A DNA stretch of 64,000 nt, taken from NCBI GenBank assembly GCA_020055645.1, contig CM034549.1, positions 372,001 through 436,000 on the forward strand, read 5' to 3'. Shown here in pieces: positions 11,170-22,219 of the stretch. The notes beneath the pieces are model-generated. The model saw nothing but the letters and a program-made list of their open reading frames with translations. It was not told where the DNA came from and ran no database searches. The DNA is from Tomocerus qinae (Eukaryota > Arthropoda > Collembola > Entomobryomorpha > Tomoceridae). The translations under genes were made by a program, and so were the position numbers. Within the stretch, counting starts at the first letter, position 1. Each line of letters opens with the position of its first letter.

Positions 11170-12405
11170 CACTGAGATGAATGAACTGGAATTATTGGGA
11201 ATGAGAAGCGAATACTGCGTAATAACAATGTATCTTTAAATCCGACATTATTTCATTATTGAGATGATGCCTTCCAATGCCAATTCAGTGCACTCAGTAC
11301 TCCGTATCTACGGAGATTGGATTAGGAAACGGAACTTTTCAATGTGCATGGTATTCCTAGTCCATCTCCTATCCATCCAATATCCAATTGACTATGATGC
11401 ATGATGCATTTCCACCATTTATTACTTTTGGTGAAAATGAGACGTGTTGCAGCTTTATTAAATACTAGTAAACCCCAGCATGCATGACCTAATTTCAAAA
11501 GGTAGGCAATAATCATATTGGATATTGAATTTCGAAAGATTAATATTAACCCAGAATGTGGTTAACTTTTTTAAATGTAATATGCATATTAAATATTGAC
11601 TTTCCCTACCACACATAGATCAATACATACATAGGTGTAAATTCATTGCTTTATTTAGACGGTGGTTATACTATAGATTATTTTTTTCAGTGCATCTCAA
11701 ATTCAAATATTTAACTCTAGCCCTTTTAATAAATTACTAGTGAACCCAGCTAAGGGGCAAATCTAGCACTCAAGACAAATTCACCAGGCCACCCAACGCA
11801 GTAATAAAAACAATTTCGAAAACATCCCATTAGGTTGTTATGTTAACTTTGTAAATGCAAAGTACATTTAAATTAATACTATTAACTGTAGATCGTAGCA
11901 TCAAATACAGGGAACAATGAAAGACTATTTTCGAAAAAACTCCCACAAAGTTACCAAAAAGCTTCCTTGTAAAATCGAAATAATAAGATTCCCTCTAGGA
12001 TTTTGGAAAAACGTACAAACCCCATGAGTCAACTTACGAATAAATATTTTTAAAGAATAAATAGTGGCTCCCAGTACTGTTATTTAATTCTACAAAAAGA
12101 TATCTCAACTGACACAAAATAATTAAGAGGGTTGTAAAAAGTCAACCCAGCTCCATTAATAAATGTTGAATAAGTATGTCGATATTATAGCAGAACCACT
12201 TTGGATTAGAAGTTTTGAAATGCTATTTAATACGCACATTACGATCATTACGAAATGTTCCCTTTCGCTAATCATTTCTATTCGATCCCCACTCACCATT
12301 CAACCTTCTTATGTTCTATTTTTATTTAGACGTTATAATAATAATATGAAACGTGAAACGACTCATTTCGTTGGTTTAGAGGAATTGGGCTTGCGCATTT
12401 TGCTT
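11170..12405. other. intron, no gene; one dispersed repeat piece
   Basis: The block CCCTACCACACATAGATCAATACATACATAGG (first 15 bases at 11606) recurs at 12545 and 31953. The open frame at 12163-12585 has no recognisable motif. Confidence 0.45.
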
Positions 12406-12409
12406 TTAA

Positions 12410-12536
12410 GGAGCCTGCATATATTACGTGTGCAGTTGATGGGAGGAGGAGATACCCAAAAGTGTTACAGTCAGCACTTGCGTTACAGATCGAGGGGGGG
12501 GGGAGGATTTGCGTTACGTAATATATGCAGGTTCCC
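12410..12536. mobile_element. 127-bp hairpin MITE
   Basis: Ends GGAGCCTGCATATATTACGT and ACGTAATATATGCAGGTTCC; a run of nine G at 12494-12502. Confidence 0.65.
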
Positions 12537-13138
12537 TAGATTCTCCCTACCACACGTACATACATATATATATATAGACAGGTAAATTTATTGAAGTCTG
12601 CGATTATATATAGAGATTACATATTTTAATCGCTTAATTTTTTGCAATAACTATATTTGGTTGAATTAAAATTAATTATTACAGTTTTGATGAAAGCGTT
12701 TGAAATCCGAAACCCAATTTGCTATCGAACTTTAAATTTACATATACAAGAAAATATACGGTCCTCATAAATATATACATTTATATCCTTGCATTTCAAG
12801 GTCAATTTTGCAAGGATAGTTTATAGATTATAAATTACTCGACCTTCAATTTCAATTCAAAATAATGTGGGCAGGGGACATTGTGTCAAAATTTTAATTC
12901 GGGCTTGATTTGGCAAGCATCTCTGGAAAACATGGGTCTGTTTTGAAATAAACTTATGGTTACTTGGGCTACAAATGTACTTTTACACCCTTTTTGTGGT
13001 AGCGAACAGGTTAAGGCACTTTTCATAAAGTTGAAGTATAGGTCAAAATTTTCATACATAAATACTAATTCTATAAAATTATTTTCACTTACATCGTCAA
13101 AGGCTTGAGGAATGGTAAGAATTTCGCTCTTAAGTTAC

Positions 13139-13642
13139 TTAAAAAGGACATTGTATTGTTGTGTGGTAAAGCGATAATTCCCTTAAATAACATTCTTTAC
13201 ATACCGTAATGTCGATAACCTCTCTGTCAATGTAGATCTTGTCACAATTTAATCTGATTTGGGCTATTACCGATTTTATTACAGTGGGAATATTGCATTC
13301 TATGTACGAGGCTGCATCATTATTTAATGGCATTATCTTGCGATAATGCGAATACGAAATAGACTTCTCTACCCTATTTACGTCTACATTATTTAAATAT
13401 ATAGTAAATTTTTCCGAGATAGACCCGAGTTGGTTTCGAAGTTCACACTTATCAATAATCCTAGTCACATCATTTATATCTACTTTCTCAAATAGTGTAT
13501 CAACCTGTCTTGCCCAGTTATACCTTAAGTCTGTATTGTTATTTTCTGATGCCACATCATAACATATCCGTACCAGGCTATTACTTTCCTTAGACAGACA
13601 ACGGTATAAAAATTTGAATAAATTCTTAATTGCATATAACAT
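13139..13642 (-). pseudogene. LINE C-terminal fragment with C-x2-C-x8-H-x4-C knuckle
   Basis: A 167-codon minus-strand frame. The end carries C148-x2-C151-x8-H160-x4-C165-P, the zinc-knuckle-like motif at the C-terminus of many non-LTR retrotransposon polyproteins. It is preceded by an IAQIRLNC...IDREVIDI stretch of the right type. Directly after CPF the frame hits a stop, but coding-like sequence goes on in another frame for at least 60 codons, so a frameshift is likely. Upstream at about 13660 there is also a stop. No 5' part is present. It lies in a cac intron on the same strand as the gene. Confidence 0.62.
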
Positions 13643-13779
13643 AGTGTGACTAAACCCAGTTTTTTAATGATATATAATCTGAATATCATGCAATAAATGA
13701 CCTGTTAATAATGATAATTTCGTTTTGACTAGTAAAAATAAGTTATTTCAAGCTACAGTTGCAGGTTAAACCCCAGATA

Positions 13780-13928
13780 AAGTGTCACTTCCTTTTCACT
13801 TCTTCCGCAAAGGATCATGCGTAAATAAAACAAATGCGTTGCCCCAGGTGAGGATATTTTGAATTTTATGCAAAATTAGTAACTGAATAGTCCTCTTTTC
13901 AGGAGGAAGTGAAAAGGAAGTGACACTT
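13780..13928. mobile_element. 149-bp TA-flanked MITE
   Basis: Near-perfect inverted ends AAGTGTCACTTCCTTTTCAC / GTGAAAAGGAAGTGACACTT with TA on both sides, so Tc1/mariner-like. Confidence 0.8.
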
Positions 13929-14088
13929 TAAATAGGGTCTTACACACCAAAAATATTCCATATTGTCTCATTCTTATCCGAAAATCCGAACTAACCGTCC
14001 TCACAGAGCCTGCCATGCCGTCCACTCAAAACCTAGGCTATGAGGTGACCCTCTCGCTGTTACTCCCGCGTTTTATTAATACTGTATG

Positions 14089-14153
14089 AAAAAAAATGCT
14101 GCGCCCCAGGCTCCTTGTTAAACTAGGCTAAAATGAGGCGCAGCATTTTTTTT
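14089..14153. repeat. short inverted repeat
   Basis: AAAAAAAATGCTGCGCC pairs with GGCGCAGCATTTTTTTT around a ~30-base loop. Confidence 0.6.
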
Positions 14154-15309
14154 CGTCTAATTGTTTAATGGTTACACAATAGGCTGTCACGATGAAACCC
14201 CATGTTCTCTCAAGGCCTACGACATATATGCTACCAGTTAGAATTTATAGAGAATATTTTTAATTTTCGTTAGCGCGAACTATTTCCATTAGTGATGGTT
14301 GAGTAAAAGACGTAAGATAGAAGTAGACTGGAAGTTTCGTTTGTTTACTTTTACTGGCAGAAATACCCGCGAACATTATATATAAACTCTACAATCTATA
14401 GGTATATCTACATCCTTTCGCGGGGATTTCTACCACAAAAGAGTACTGAGTCACTCAAATATACACAAAGAAAAAATACTCTAGCTCTGCTTGTTTAAAT
14501 TTTAATACACTTATGCGTACTTTCCCATAGTTTACGAATCCACTCGCGCAAATCTACAATCTACAAAGTAAAGCGGGTATCATCCAACTATGTTTCTACC
14601 GAGTAGCACTTCGTGCTGGCTGGGATCATTTTGCCAACTTATGGTACCAAATTAACGAAATACCAAGGAGCATACACGGTTACCATGGTCATCGTCCCCT
14701 ACCCTACCAGGTACATCTGTAGAGAGGGGCAAGCATCTTTCAAAACCGAGTGGCGCTACGGTACGAAAAATAGGGAAGGGGGAATGAACAAAGGGAAAGA
14801 TGAAAAAAAGGAAGAAAGAAGAAAATCTACGGCTAGCCGTAACAGAAGCTCGCCTGAGTAAAGGGGACCGTGTACACATTTTTGGTAGAACAATAATAGA
14901 AACAGATTTATTTTGATTACTAAAATGAAATTCAAATTAGATCAGTATTCAAAAAAATCTAAATTGATTAATGCTGACTATGAAAATCAACAGAAAATCG
15001 AAACTGATTAATATTGATTATCAAACTGAACAGAAAATCAAAATAGATGATTCTGATTTGAACTCGAATTCGACTGCGTTCGAAAGTCATCGTATTCTCG
15101 GACGAACGGACTGTGCGATTCTATAAGCTGCCTAAATCAGGCGAACTAAAAAAGGAAGGAAAAATAAAAGGAAAGAAAAAAAGGAAGGAGGAAAGAAGAA
15201 CAGGGAAACAGAAGCATACTACGAAAAAGATAGAAAAGGAAGACGATAGGCTTCGAGCGATTAAAAAAAATAAGACATTTTTCCTTTTACAGTCCAACCG
15301 ATCCTGATT

Positions 15310-15605
15310 CATCAGCAGTATCCAGGCAACATTTCTCCTTCTCATTGCTCAATATCATATTCCAGAATGAATGTCTACTTGAAATGAAAACTATTAGGCA
15401 ATAAAATAGATGAGTATGACTGCATTGTAGCTTGCAACAATTCAAAATTTGCTAAAATGTCCCCATTTGGGTAATCTATAGAATTTTCGTCATAGAAATA
15501 GCCAATCAGAAGGCTGGATTTCAAAAAATTTCAGCTAAGCAGAAGGCTTATCGCCATTCCACAGGGCAAGAGAGGTCTGATGTTGGGTGATTCTAACAGT
15601 ACTTA
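15310..15605. mobile_element. single arm of the 0.9-kb TA-flanked family
   Basis: Matches the right arm of 28098-29045 and 54552-55459: TGAATGTCTACTTGAAATGA, GTCCCCATTTGGGTAAT, GGGTGATTCTAACAGTA. The other arm is missing. Confidence 0.75.
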
Positions 15606-15837
15606 CAGTAGGTGAACTCTTTTGGCTAATTGTTGAATTTTTTTGTTATTTGTTAAGCTTTAATCATTTAACAGTTTAACATCGTCTAAATTTGAAGACC
15701 CCTCTGCTGGAGTAAATAAACCTTTTAGTTTTAGTGTTATATAGCACCGCGAAATTTAATATTTGGTCAAATTGTAATTTCAACTTTTTTTATCGCAAAA
15801 CTCAAAATGATACGAAGATCAGAGCGTAAGAAACTGA

Positions 15838-16023
15838 TTGAAAAAGTATTTTACGACGGAATTTTTAATATACTATGGGCAAATACCAGAACTAGATACT
15901 AGACCTATTGATCCACTAGATGAAGTGGACGGTGACGACGAAGCAGAACAATATTATGGACAAGATTGTAATGTTAGGGAAGAGCGAAGAAGAGATTTAT
16001 TTAATTGGATAAATGGAAGATGA
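15838..16023 (+). pseudogene. possible Harbinger transposase C-terminal fragment
   Basis: An open stretch that starts right after an in-frame TGA and ends at TGA 16021-16023. It encodes an acidic segment (DPLDEVDGDDEAEQYYGQD) followed by a basic end (VREERRRDLFNWINGR). HARBI1-like transposases end with an acidic linker and an R-R-R/K-x-x-L tail of this kind, after the DDE domain. Only about 60 codons survive, and upstream sequence is out of frame. The call depends on the context at 16106-16270 and on the flanking TIRs. Confidence 0.35.
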
Positions 16024-16105
16024 CCACATATGAGTGAACAAATAAAAATAATTAGTTAATTTACATCTGCATACGAGTTTTTCGAGTTCAAACTCTTGAG
16101 CTAAT

Positions 16106-16270
16106 TTAAAATTTCATTTTCGCCAGCTCAGCATCATTTTGAAGTTTTAATTTTTGAAGATCTTTGGCTACTTTTCGCTGTTCTAATTCTTCTTTCCATT
16201 TCAGTCTTTCAAAATCTAGATGCTTTTTTTTGGATTGAATGTCCAATTTCACTGAATTTCTTTTTTGGTT
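16106..16270 (-). pseudogene. possible Myb/SANT-like partner protein, C-terminal coiled-coil fragment
   Basis: A minus-strand open stretch of about 54 codons from a stop near 16273 to TAA at 16106-16108. It is very rich in Lys, Glu and Gln with heptad-like Leu: KKKHLDFERLKWKEELEQ then further K/E/L sequence ending AELAKMKF. The DNA-binding accessory proteins of PIF/Harbinger elements end in such a charged coiled coil. Further upstream (about 16300-16380) similar sequence is broken by stops. It converges on the transposase-like fragment with about 80 bases between. Confidence 0.4.
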
Positions 16271-16719
16271 CTACGTCTTTTGATGGCTGAATTATTTTGG
16301 TTTGTTCAGGCTTTCAAATATGCTGTTGTAAGTCGTTGATGTAAAAATTACGTCCATCAAAATTCATTTTGGTTTTTGAATTGCCCAACAAATCATTTGC
16401 ATTAAAGAACAAAAAAGTAATACGAGTAAGGAACTAAAAATTTGACAGACTTTTGTTTCTTGGCGCTTCTGTCAAAGGATATAACGAATTTGTTATAGAA
16501 AAAACATGCCCTCCTAGGTGGTTAAAATGTTATGATAATGCGTTAAAATATAACTACTGTGTAATAGAGTAGGAGAAGTGACATTCACCTAGTATTTACT
16601 TACGATATACATATAACAGTACAAGAATTTTCCCATTCCGGGTTTAGGACGATGTTTGCACCTCTTTACAGATTTACCTGGTATAGGGGACCATGGTAAC
16701 CGTCTACTCCCTGGGAAAA

Positions 16720-17812
16720 TATGTTGGGGGATCGATTTCACAGTCCCCCAAAATTTGCGGTTAATATTTTTAGTACTATACTTTATTATTCATCATTCAC
16801 CAACACAAGCATTTGAAGCTGTAGTCATGGTGATAATGGATATAGTGGTCAGAAAACTAACGTAAGACGGCCGTTTATGTCATGTCGATTCCCCAGAGAA
16901 AAAAATCTGCGTTCGATCTACGTTCCTTGCGAAACACCGATATATTTGAATAGATAGACGCCCAATTGCACAAAGCGATCAAATTCGAATAGTAGCTACA
17001 TAAATGGCCAATTTTAATTTAAACTAAAACACATTTTTAAAATTTTCTTAATAACATTTTAGAATGATACTGTAAATTTCAAATTTTTAATTTATGTTGG
17101 AGAATAATATATAGTTTTGCATTAATGTTAAAATTCTTAATCTTTTACATGTATTTAAATCAGACAGCTGGCAAAAAAATCGAGGATGTTCGACCTCTTG
17201 TTTGTTGGGTATTTTGGAAGTAGTAGCAGGTTGTACCCTTTTTAGTTTTTGGGGGTGTGTTGTCAATCGTTCAGAAATCAATTATAGGTTAGAAGAAACT
17301 TGTGTAATTTTAAAACACACGATAGATAGCTCACATATATGAATGTACTAGTAATTCTAGCGGCTGCGAAAGCAAGGTGCAGAAGTAAAATATGCCATTC
17401 TGCTCAGAGTTTGCAAACGTATCTGCCAATGAAATGATTGGATTCGGTTCGAAATGAATCCCGCTTTCGCAGTAGCTCGCAGTTCTGCAACTAGTTGGTT
17501 GAGTTGGCTTACTGTTGATTCTATAGAAATAAGCGCAGATATTGTGCTTATTATATATCCATTTAAGTTCAGCTGCTCATATCTGCTCCATTCGAAGAAA
17601 ACAATTTTTTAATAAAGGGTTATTTTACTAGTGTACCAGCATTGTTTTGAAATCAACCCAGATGAATATTGCCATTTGCTAATAAATGATGCTACTGGCA
17701 ATGCAGAGAGGTATGAAGACGGACTAGGAGCTAATTTATTGTTCCAGATCTGTTTTGTTTTAAAATAATCATTTTAGCATATATACACCATCATACATAT
17801 GTATTTTATAGT
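16720..17812. other. intron, nothing recognised
   Basis: Only a loose inverted pair (AGCGGCTGCGAAAGC / GCTTTCGCAGTAGCT) at 17360-17480. Confidence 0.4.
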
Positions 17813-17813
17813 A

Positions 17814-17992
17814 CAGGGTTGCGCAAAAATAACTGGACCATAGGGATTATACATAGCAGTGTGCACTACTACATTAGAATACAATCCAAGGAGTGTTAGA
17901 ATTGCCATGGTTTCTGGTACCCCTAACCCAAGTTATATTGCTTGCTGACAATGCATAATCTCCTATGGCCCAGTTATTTTTGCGCAACCCTG
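17814..17992. mobile_element. 179-bp TA-flanked MITE
   Basis: Ends CAGGGTTGCGCAAAAATAAC and GTTATTTTTGCGCAACCCTG are perfect inverses flanked by TA. The family is Tc1/mariner-like. Confidence 0.85.
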
Positions 17993-18177
17993 TATATATT
18001 ATAACAGATAAAATATTTTTTTGATTTATTAATCTAATTTGAATGTATTGTTCATAAGAACTACTTTATGAAACACTATTAAGCCTCAGAAATTTTAATG
18101 TGGCTTGAAATATTTTTGTTGCACCTGAATGAATTTGTTCGCTTTGTGAATTGGCCCAATAATGCAATAATACTTAA

Positions 18178-18623
18178 GGTTGCTCATCACGCCTACATAG
18201 CAACCGCATGGGCCTATCTAAATGCTTGTTAAAAAATGCTTTACATCAAGCTTTATTCCTTCCGAAGATTACGGCCGATTTTTATGGGACTTACATTTTT
18301 GGAATCCTGGACAATCGAGGAACGCAGGAGAGAGGATGGACTTTTGATATTATTGCTTTAAATGCTTTTAAAAAAATCGAATTCCAAAAAAAGTGAATCA
18401 GTTTTAGTTTTTATACAATGTTGATTTTTTTTGCACCATTTAAAGTAATAATATCAAAAGTCCATCCGCCCTCCTGTGTTCCTCGATAGTCCAGGATTCC
18501 AAAAATGTAAGTCTCATAAAAATCGGCCGTAATCTTCGGGAGGAATAAAGCTTGATGTAAAGCATTTTTTAACACGCATTTAGATAGGCCCATGCGGTTG
18601 CTATGCATGCGTGATGAGCAACC
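18178..18623. mobile_element. 446-bp inverted-repeat element flanked by TTAA
   Basis: Two arms of about 190 bp (18178-18370, 18430-18623) start GGTTGCTCATCACGC, with TTAA on both flanks. A TTAA duplication is the piggyBac signature; a TA duplication with TA-ending arms would give the same picture. Each arm holds the mirror-image 62-65-codon frames, which code for nothing known. Confidence 0.65.
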
Positions 18624-18896
18624 TTAAACGGTTTGCAAATTAAAAGAGCATTTTTAAATTTCAAAAAGAGAAGGGTAAATAAATAAATCATTTTAAAAGT
18701 CACTAAGTTGCCAATTTTTGGAACCAAAACAATTAGAAAATTCCTTCATTGAGGTTCAGGGGTGGTTCAAAATACGGGGAAATTCAATGAGGGGCAGGTA
18801 ATGGGGAAGTATCTATGGCTACGATTTAAAATACACAGAGCCATAGAAATTTACTCTATGACAATACAGCAAAATGAATAGGGCATAAAAGTGACG

Positions 18897-19195
18897 ATTT
18901 TTTTTGGGAAACTTGGATCTAGTCCGAGAATATTGGTCGTAGAAAGACGAAGTTGGTCTCTAAAAACGCAGAAAATGTCAATTTATAGCAGCTTGCACTT
19001 AGATTCCTAATTTTTACCTCTGGTTACGAGATATTAATTAAAATTGCAATAACTCGCAAACGAAGGTAAAAGGTAGAAATCTAAGTGCAAGCTGCTATAA
19101 ATTGACATTTTCTGGGTTTTTAGAGACCAACTTCGTCTTTCTACGACCAATATTCTCGGACTAGATCCAAGTTTCCCAAAAAAAGTTAAGAGCGA
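18897..19195. mobile_element. about 300-bp hairpin element
   Basis: Arms CTTGGATCTAGTCCGAGAAT and ATTCTCGGACTAGATCCAAG, continued by long near-identical inverted sequence including GACGAAGTTGGTCTCTAAAA. Very few differences between arms, so recent. Confidence 0.75.
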
Positions 19196-19199
19196 TTAT

Positions 19200-20031
19200 G
19201 ATAGTCAAGCTCAATCGTCATTAGAAACCATACCTACCTCTTAAATGTCTATTTTATTTTTATTTATTTTTAATGGATATTCTCATTTCATTTTCTGTTC
19301 CGTTTCCCTACTTATCATTTATCAACTGAGGGGGACATCTTCCTAGGAAGAAGATCGAAATGCGAGCGTGCGTTTGTCTAGGGTGTTAAGCCAAGCCTTC
19401 AAAGTACTAACTATACAACCTTAAGCAAATGATTTTAATGGACTACAAATTACAAATTCGTCAGTTAATTGGGTCAGGCATCGAAATTTTTCGGAAAACA
19501 GACTTCTCTCCGCCTACTTCTTAAATTAATAAATGAAGTTGCACTGGAAATCTGGTAAAAATTTTACCTGAAAAAGTCTTTTGGTAAAAGATTTTGACAT
19601 ATACAAAAATCTGGGTTAAATGCTAGTTCGGGTAAAAAGATGGAAACTTAGGGGGAAAAGCTGATAATGATGATTAAGTGGGCGTAGTATAATGTGAGTC
19701 ATGACCTATTTCCTTGGAAATGAAAATATTTTCGATGCCTGGATTGTGTTTGCCCAATAGCAATAGCTCATAAAGTGTATGTATACAAATACATAAAAAT
19801 CAGTTGGGGAGTAGAGGAATACCTAGAGGTAGTTTAGCAATTTGTCTTCTGGAACGGAGGTCTCTCCAGAGTCCAGGATGAGGGGGGAAGGGGGAATGAA
19901 TTGTTGGCGTCAACCAACCTTGCCAGATCGAATATTTCATACTCTGCTTCGTTTGACAACCGTCAATCGACTCATGACATGACTCACGATCTTGCGGTTG
20001 AATAGGACATCTCTTTTGCCTGGTCACTTAC
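19200..20031. other. intron between cac exons D and E, no other feature
   Basis: The 75-codon minus-strand frame at 19800-20027 begins inside the donor site of exon D and is not coding on the evidence available. Confidence 0.45.
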
Positions 20032-20118
20032 CTGGAACTGCGTCTCTGAAATTTCGCACGTGTGTAGGCAGAAGGAGTGCAGACGGATGTGGAGGTGTAG
20101 CAGGCAAACGTCTTCCGC
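20032..20118 (-). CDS. cac: cac-like CaV2 channel, 87-nt internal exon with RIM-BP motif
   Basis: This has the best splice sites in the window: acceptor TTTGTGTTTGCAG before the first base and donor CAG|GTAAGT after the last. The exon is 87 nt with phase 1 at both ends, so it is frame-neutral. It encodes GRRLPATPPHPSALLLP and then a short basic stretch. RRLPATP matches R-x-L-P-x-T-P, the RIM-BP binding site known in CaV2 tails, and the opening G-R-R-L-P-x-T-P resembles the cacophony tail as I remember it. Because the upstream exon ends in a single G and the downstream exon begins AT, both inclusion and skipping keep the frame. Its intron towards the last exon is about 11 kb and carries a PIF/Harbinger remnant, a LINE fragment and several MITEs. 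Confidence 0.82.
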
Positions 20119-20198
20119 CTGCAAACACAAATATTTGTTTCACATCGTCCCACAATCAGAGAGAATCATCGCCTAGAGAATCCATATACTTATTATAT

Positions 20199-20422
20199 TT
20201 ATTACAATCACAATTTATCTTTAGCTTGCATGTGTTTTTGATTCATGTCCAGTGTGTATCCATTTACTTGCCATTTGACACGTTTAAAGAACGACACAAA
20301 AGCTGAAATTGTAAATGAGCAGACAATATCTTGCATTGTGGACTGTTTCTGCCAACCCATTCTGTTCGTGCCAGTTTCAATCAAAAACACATGCAAGCTA
20401 AAGATAAGTAGTGATTGTAATA
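20199..20422. mobile_element. 224-bp MITE in a cac intron
   Basis: Ends TTATTACAATCACAATTTAT and the inverse TAGTGATTGTAATAA, with GCTTGCATGTGTTTTTGATT / AATCAAAAACACATGCAAGC inside. Lies about 80 bases upstream of the acceptor of exon D. Confidence 0.75.
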
Positions 20423-20429
20423 AATTCAC

Positions 20430-21195
20430 ACCACACTCAAAAAATATTTACATTGGTCGATTTTTATTGTCATTAGCCAATAAAATTGCAGAAATCAATG
20501 GCGAAATTTTATATGATTTTATTAACTGCCCCAGGTGATAAATATTGATGAAACAATGCTCTCAATACTCGATATTTTTTATGTGCACTTATGCTAAGAA
20601 AATGCAAACCAAGAGTTTTGGATATCATCAGAATCACATTTCACATTAAAATATATAGTTGTATACATTTTGATTTGTGTTAAAGTCTCTATATAGGTCT
20701 CGGACGAGATCGTCAATCATATACGCATCATTGGAACGACTTTACAATACTAGTCGGTCACAGGACCTAGGCCCTGTTATAAATAAAGCTAGTGTGTATT
20801 CCGGGGGCAATATTGTGCGGTGAGAAGAAAGCATTTCAGATGCACAGCTTTTTCTAATTGAACGTTTCATGGTTTCCCATTTAGTGAGTCGGCGTCGATG
20901 TAGAGATTTTACATTGATAGGGGACTTTTGACTTTGGTTTTAGAAAACTGTTCTTATCTCCGAACAGGAAGGAGGTTGGCAATTTGGCAATTGTGTATTG
21001 TTTTGCATCATAATGTAAATGGCCATATTTTAAATTTTCCCGCACATGAAATGATAGGAACCTTAAGCGCACCAAAAGCTGGAATTATTTGCATACAGAA
21101 CGCATGAACTGCTTTTTTATGAAATATGTTAAATTCAGTACATGGAGGTATGCGTTGGGGTACATTATTAAAAACATTAATTTGATGCACGATAG
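20430..21195. other. intron, nothing recognised
   Basis: Unique AT-rich sequence, except that GGGGTACANTATTAAAAACATT (21157) also occurs at 40257. Confidence 0.4.
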
Positions 21196-21197
21196 TA

Positions 21198-22219
21198 CAG
21201 GGTGTCAAACTAGGATTCCGGCCCTATGTATCTAAAGAACCGTAAGTAGCACGACAAAACCGTTGATACCAATCGAAAGCCCGTGCAAAGTTACATTGAA
21301 ACACCGGTTTTCATCAACTTATTCCTACGCATTCGCTTACACCAGCAGTTCTCCCAAAAAAAGTTGAAAATATAAATAAATTACTAGCTAATTCGTGACC
21401 AAATCTCTCGCAGGGGCTGAATTTAGACAGCGGTACTGTGTTGCCACTGTTTCCGCTGGCAGGTATGGGGGTGAGCGGCAACAGCATGACAGTGGAGACA
21501 GTGGCAAATACGGCAACAGTGGCGACACGCTAGAACCCCTGGCGGCAACAGTGGCGACATGCTACAACCACTTGCGGCGACACGCTACAACCACTTGCAG
21601 CAACAGCGGCGACACGCTGCAACCACTAGCGGCAACACTGACCAGCGGCAACAGAGACACATTAATCTGGTTTCCGTGTTGCTCTTGTCTTAGAGCATTG
21701 AGCTCAGAGCAACAGTGCACTGGCTTATATTAGGTTTAGTGGCAACAGATGAAATCAGATTAATGTGACTCTGTTGCCACTAGTGGTTGCAGCGTGTCGC
21801 CGCTGTTGCCGCAAGTGGTTGTAGCGTGTCGCCACTGTTGCCGCTAGTGGTTGTAGCGTGTCGCCACTGTTGCCGCCAGTGGTTGTAGCGTGTCGCCACT
21901 GTCTCCACTATTATGCTGTTGCCGCTCACCCCATACCTCCCAGCGGCAACGGCGGCAACAGCTGAAACAGTGGCAAGACAGTACCGCTGCCTAAATTCAG
22001 CCCCTGCGAGAGATTTGGTCACGAATTAGCTAGTAATTTATTTATATTTTCAACTTTTTTTGGGAGAACTGCTGGTGTAAGCGAATGCGTAGGAATAAGT
22101 TGATGAAAACCGGTGTTTCAATGTAACTTTGCACGGGCTTTCGATTGGTATCAACGGTTTTGTCGTGCTACTTACGGTTCTTTAGATACATAGGGCCTGA
22201 ATCCTAGTTTGACACCCTG
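21198..22219. mobile_element. TA-flanked long inverted repeat (Tc1/mariner-type ends)
   Basis: Ends CAGGGTGTCAAACTAGGATT and AATCCTAGTTTGACACCCTG are perfect inverses with TA on each side. The arms (about 215 bp) are nearly identical. Between them sits the foldback-type core at 21413-22004, so the whole locus can form a stem of about 500 bp. Confidence 0.8.
21413..22004. mobile_element. foldback-type core with 32-bp minisatellite arms, copy A
   Basis: Ends GGGGCTGAATTTAGACAGCG and the inverse. Each arm holds several copies of a 32-bp unit (GTTGTAGCGTGTCGCCACTG then TTGCCGCTAGTG) in opposite orientation around a short spacer containing ATTGAGCTCAGAGCA. Long inverted repeats made of short tandem units are the structure of Foldback elements. 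No transposase. Confidence 0.75.

Larger units (their letters stand above)
14670..16718. mobile_element. decayed PIF/Harbinger-like element with TIRs
   Basis: Inverted arms at 14672-14765 and 16620-16718 share TTACCATGGTC-type ends and a CTCTNTACAGATNTACCTGG core. Between them lie, tail to tail, a transposase-like C-terminus (plus strand) and a charged Myb-partner-like tail (minus strand). A transposase plus a separate Myb/SANT-like protein is the usual PIF/Harbinger layout. A half copy of the mariner-like family (15310-15605) and purine-rich low-complexity DNA (14790-15290) have been added. No intact gene remains. Confidence 0.5.

Noticed and set aside
12163..12585. 140-codon plus-strand frame
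   Set aside because: Overlaps a hairpin MITE, has no known domain and has a biased composition.
14690..14730. A 33-nt phase-1/phase-1 microexon on the minus strand (CTCTACAG, then GTAACC donor) that would fit cac
   Set aside because: The same sequence with its splice-like borders occurs inverted at 16660-16705 and forms the inner part of the Harbinger-like arms, so it is transposon sequence.
18208..18608. Two near-identical proteins of 62-65 residues on opposite strands
   Set aside because: They are mirror copies in the two arms of one inverted-repeat element.
21395..22022. Repetitive Thr/Gly/Ala-rich proteins on both strands
   Set aside because: They are translations of the 32-bp minisatellite arms.
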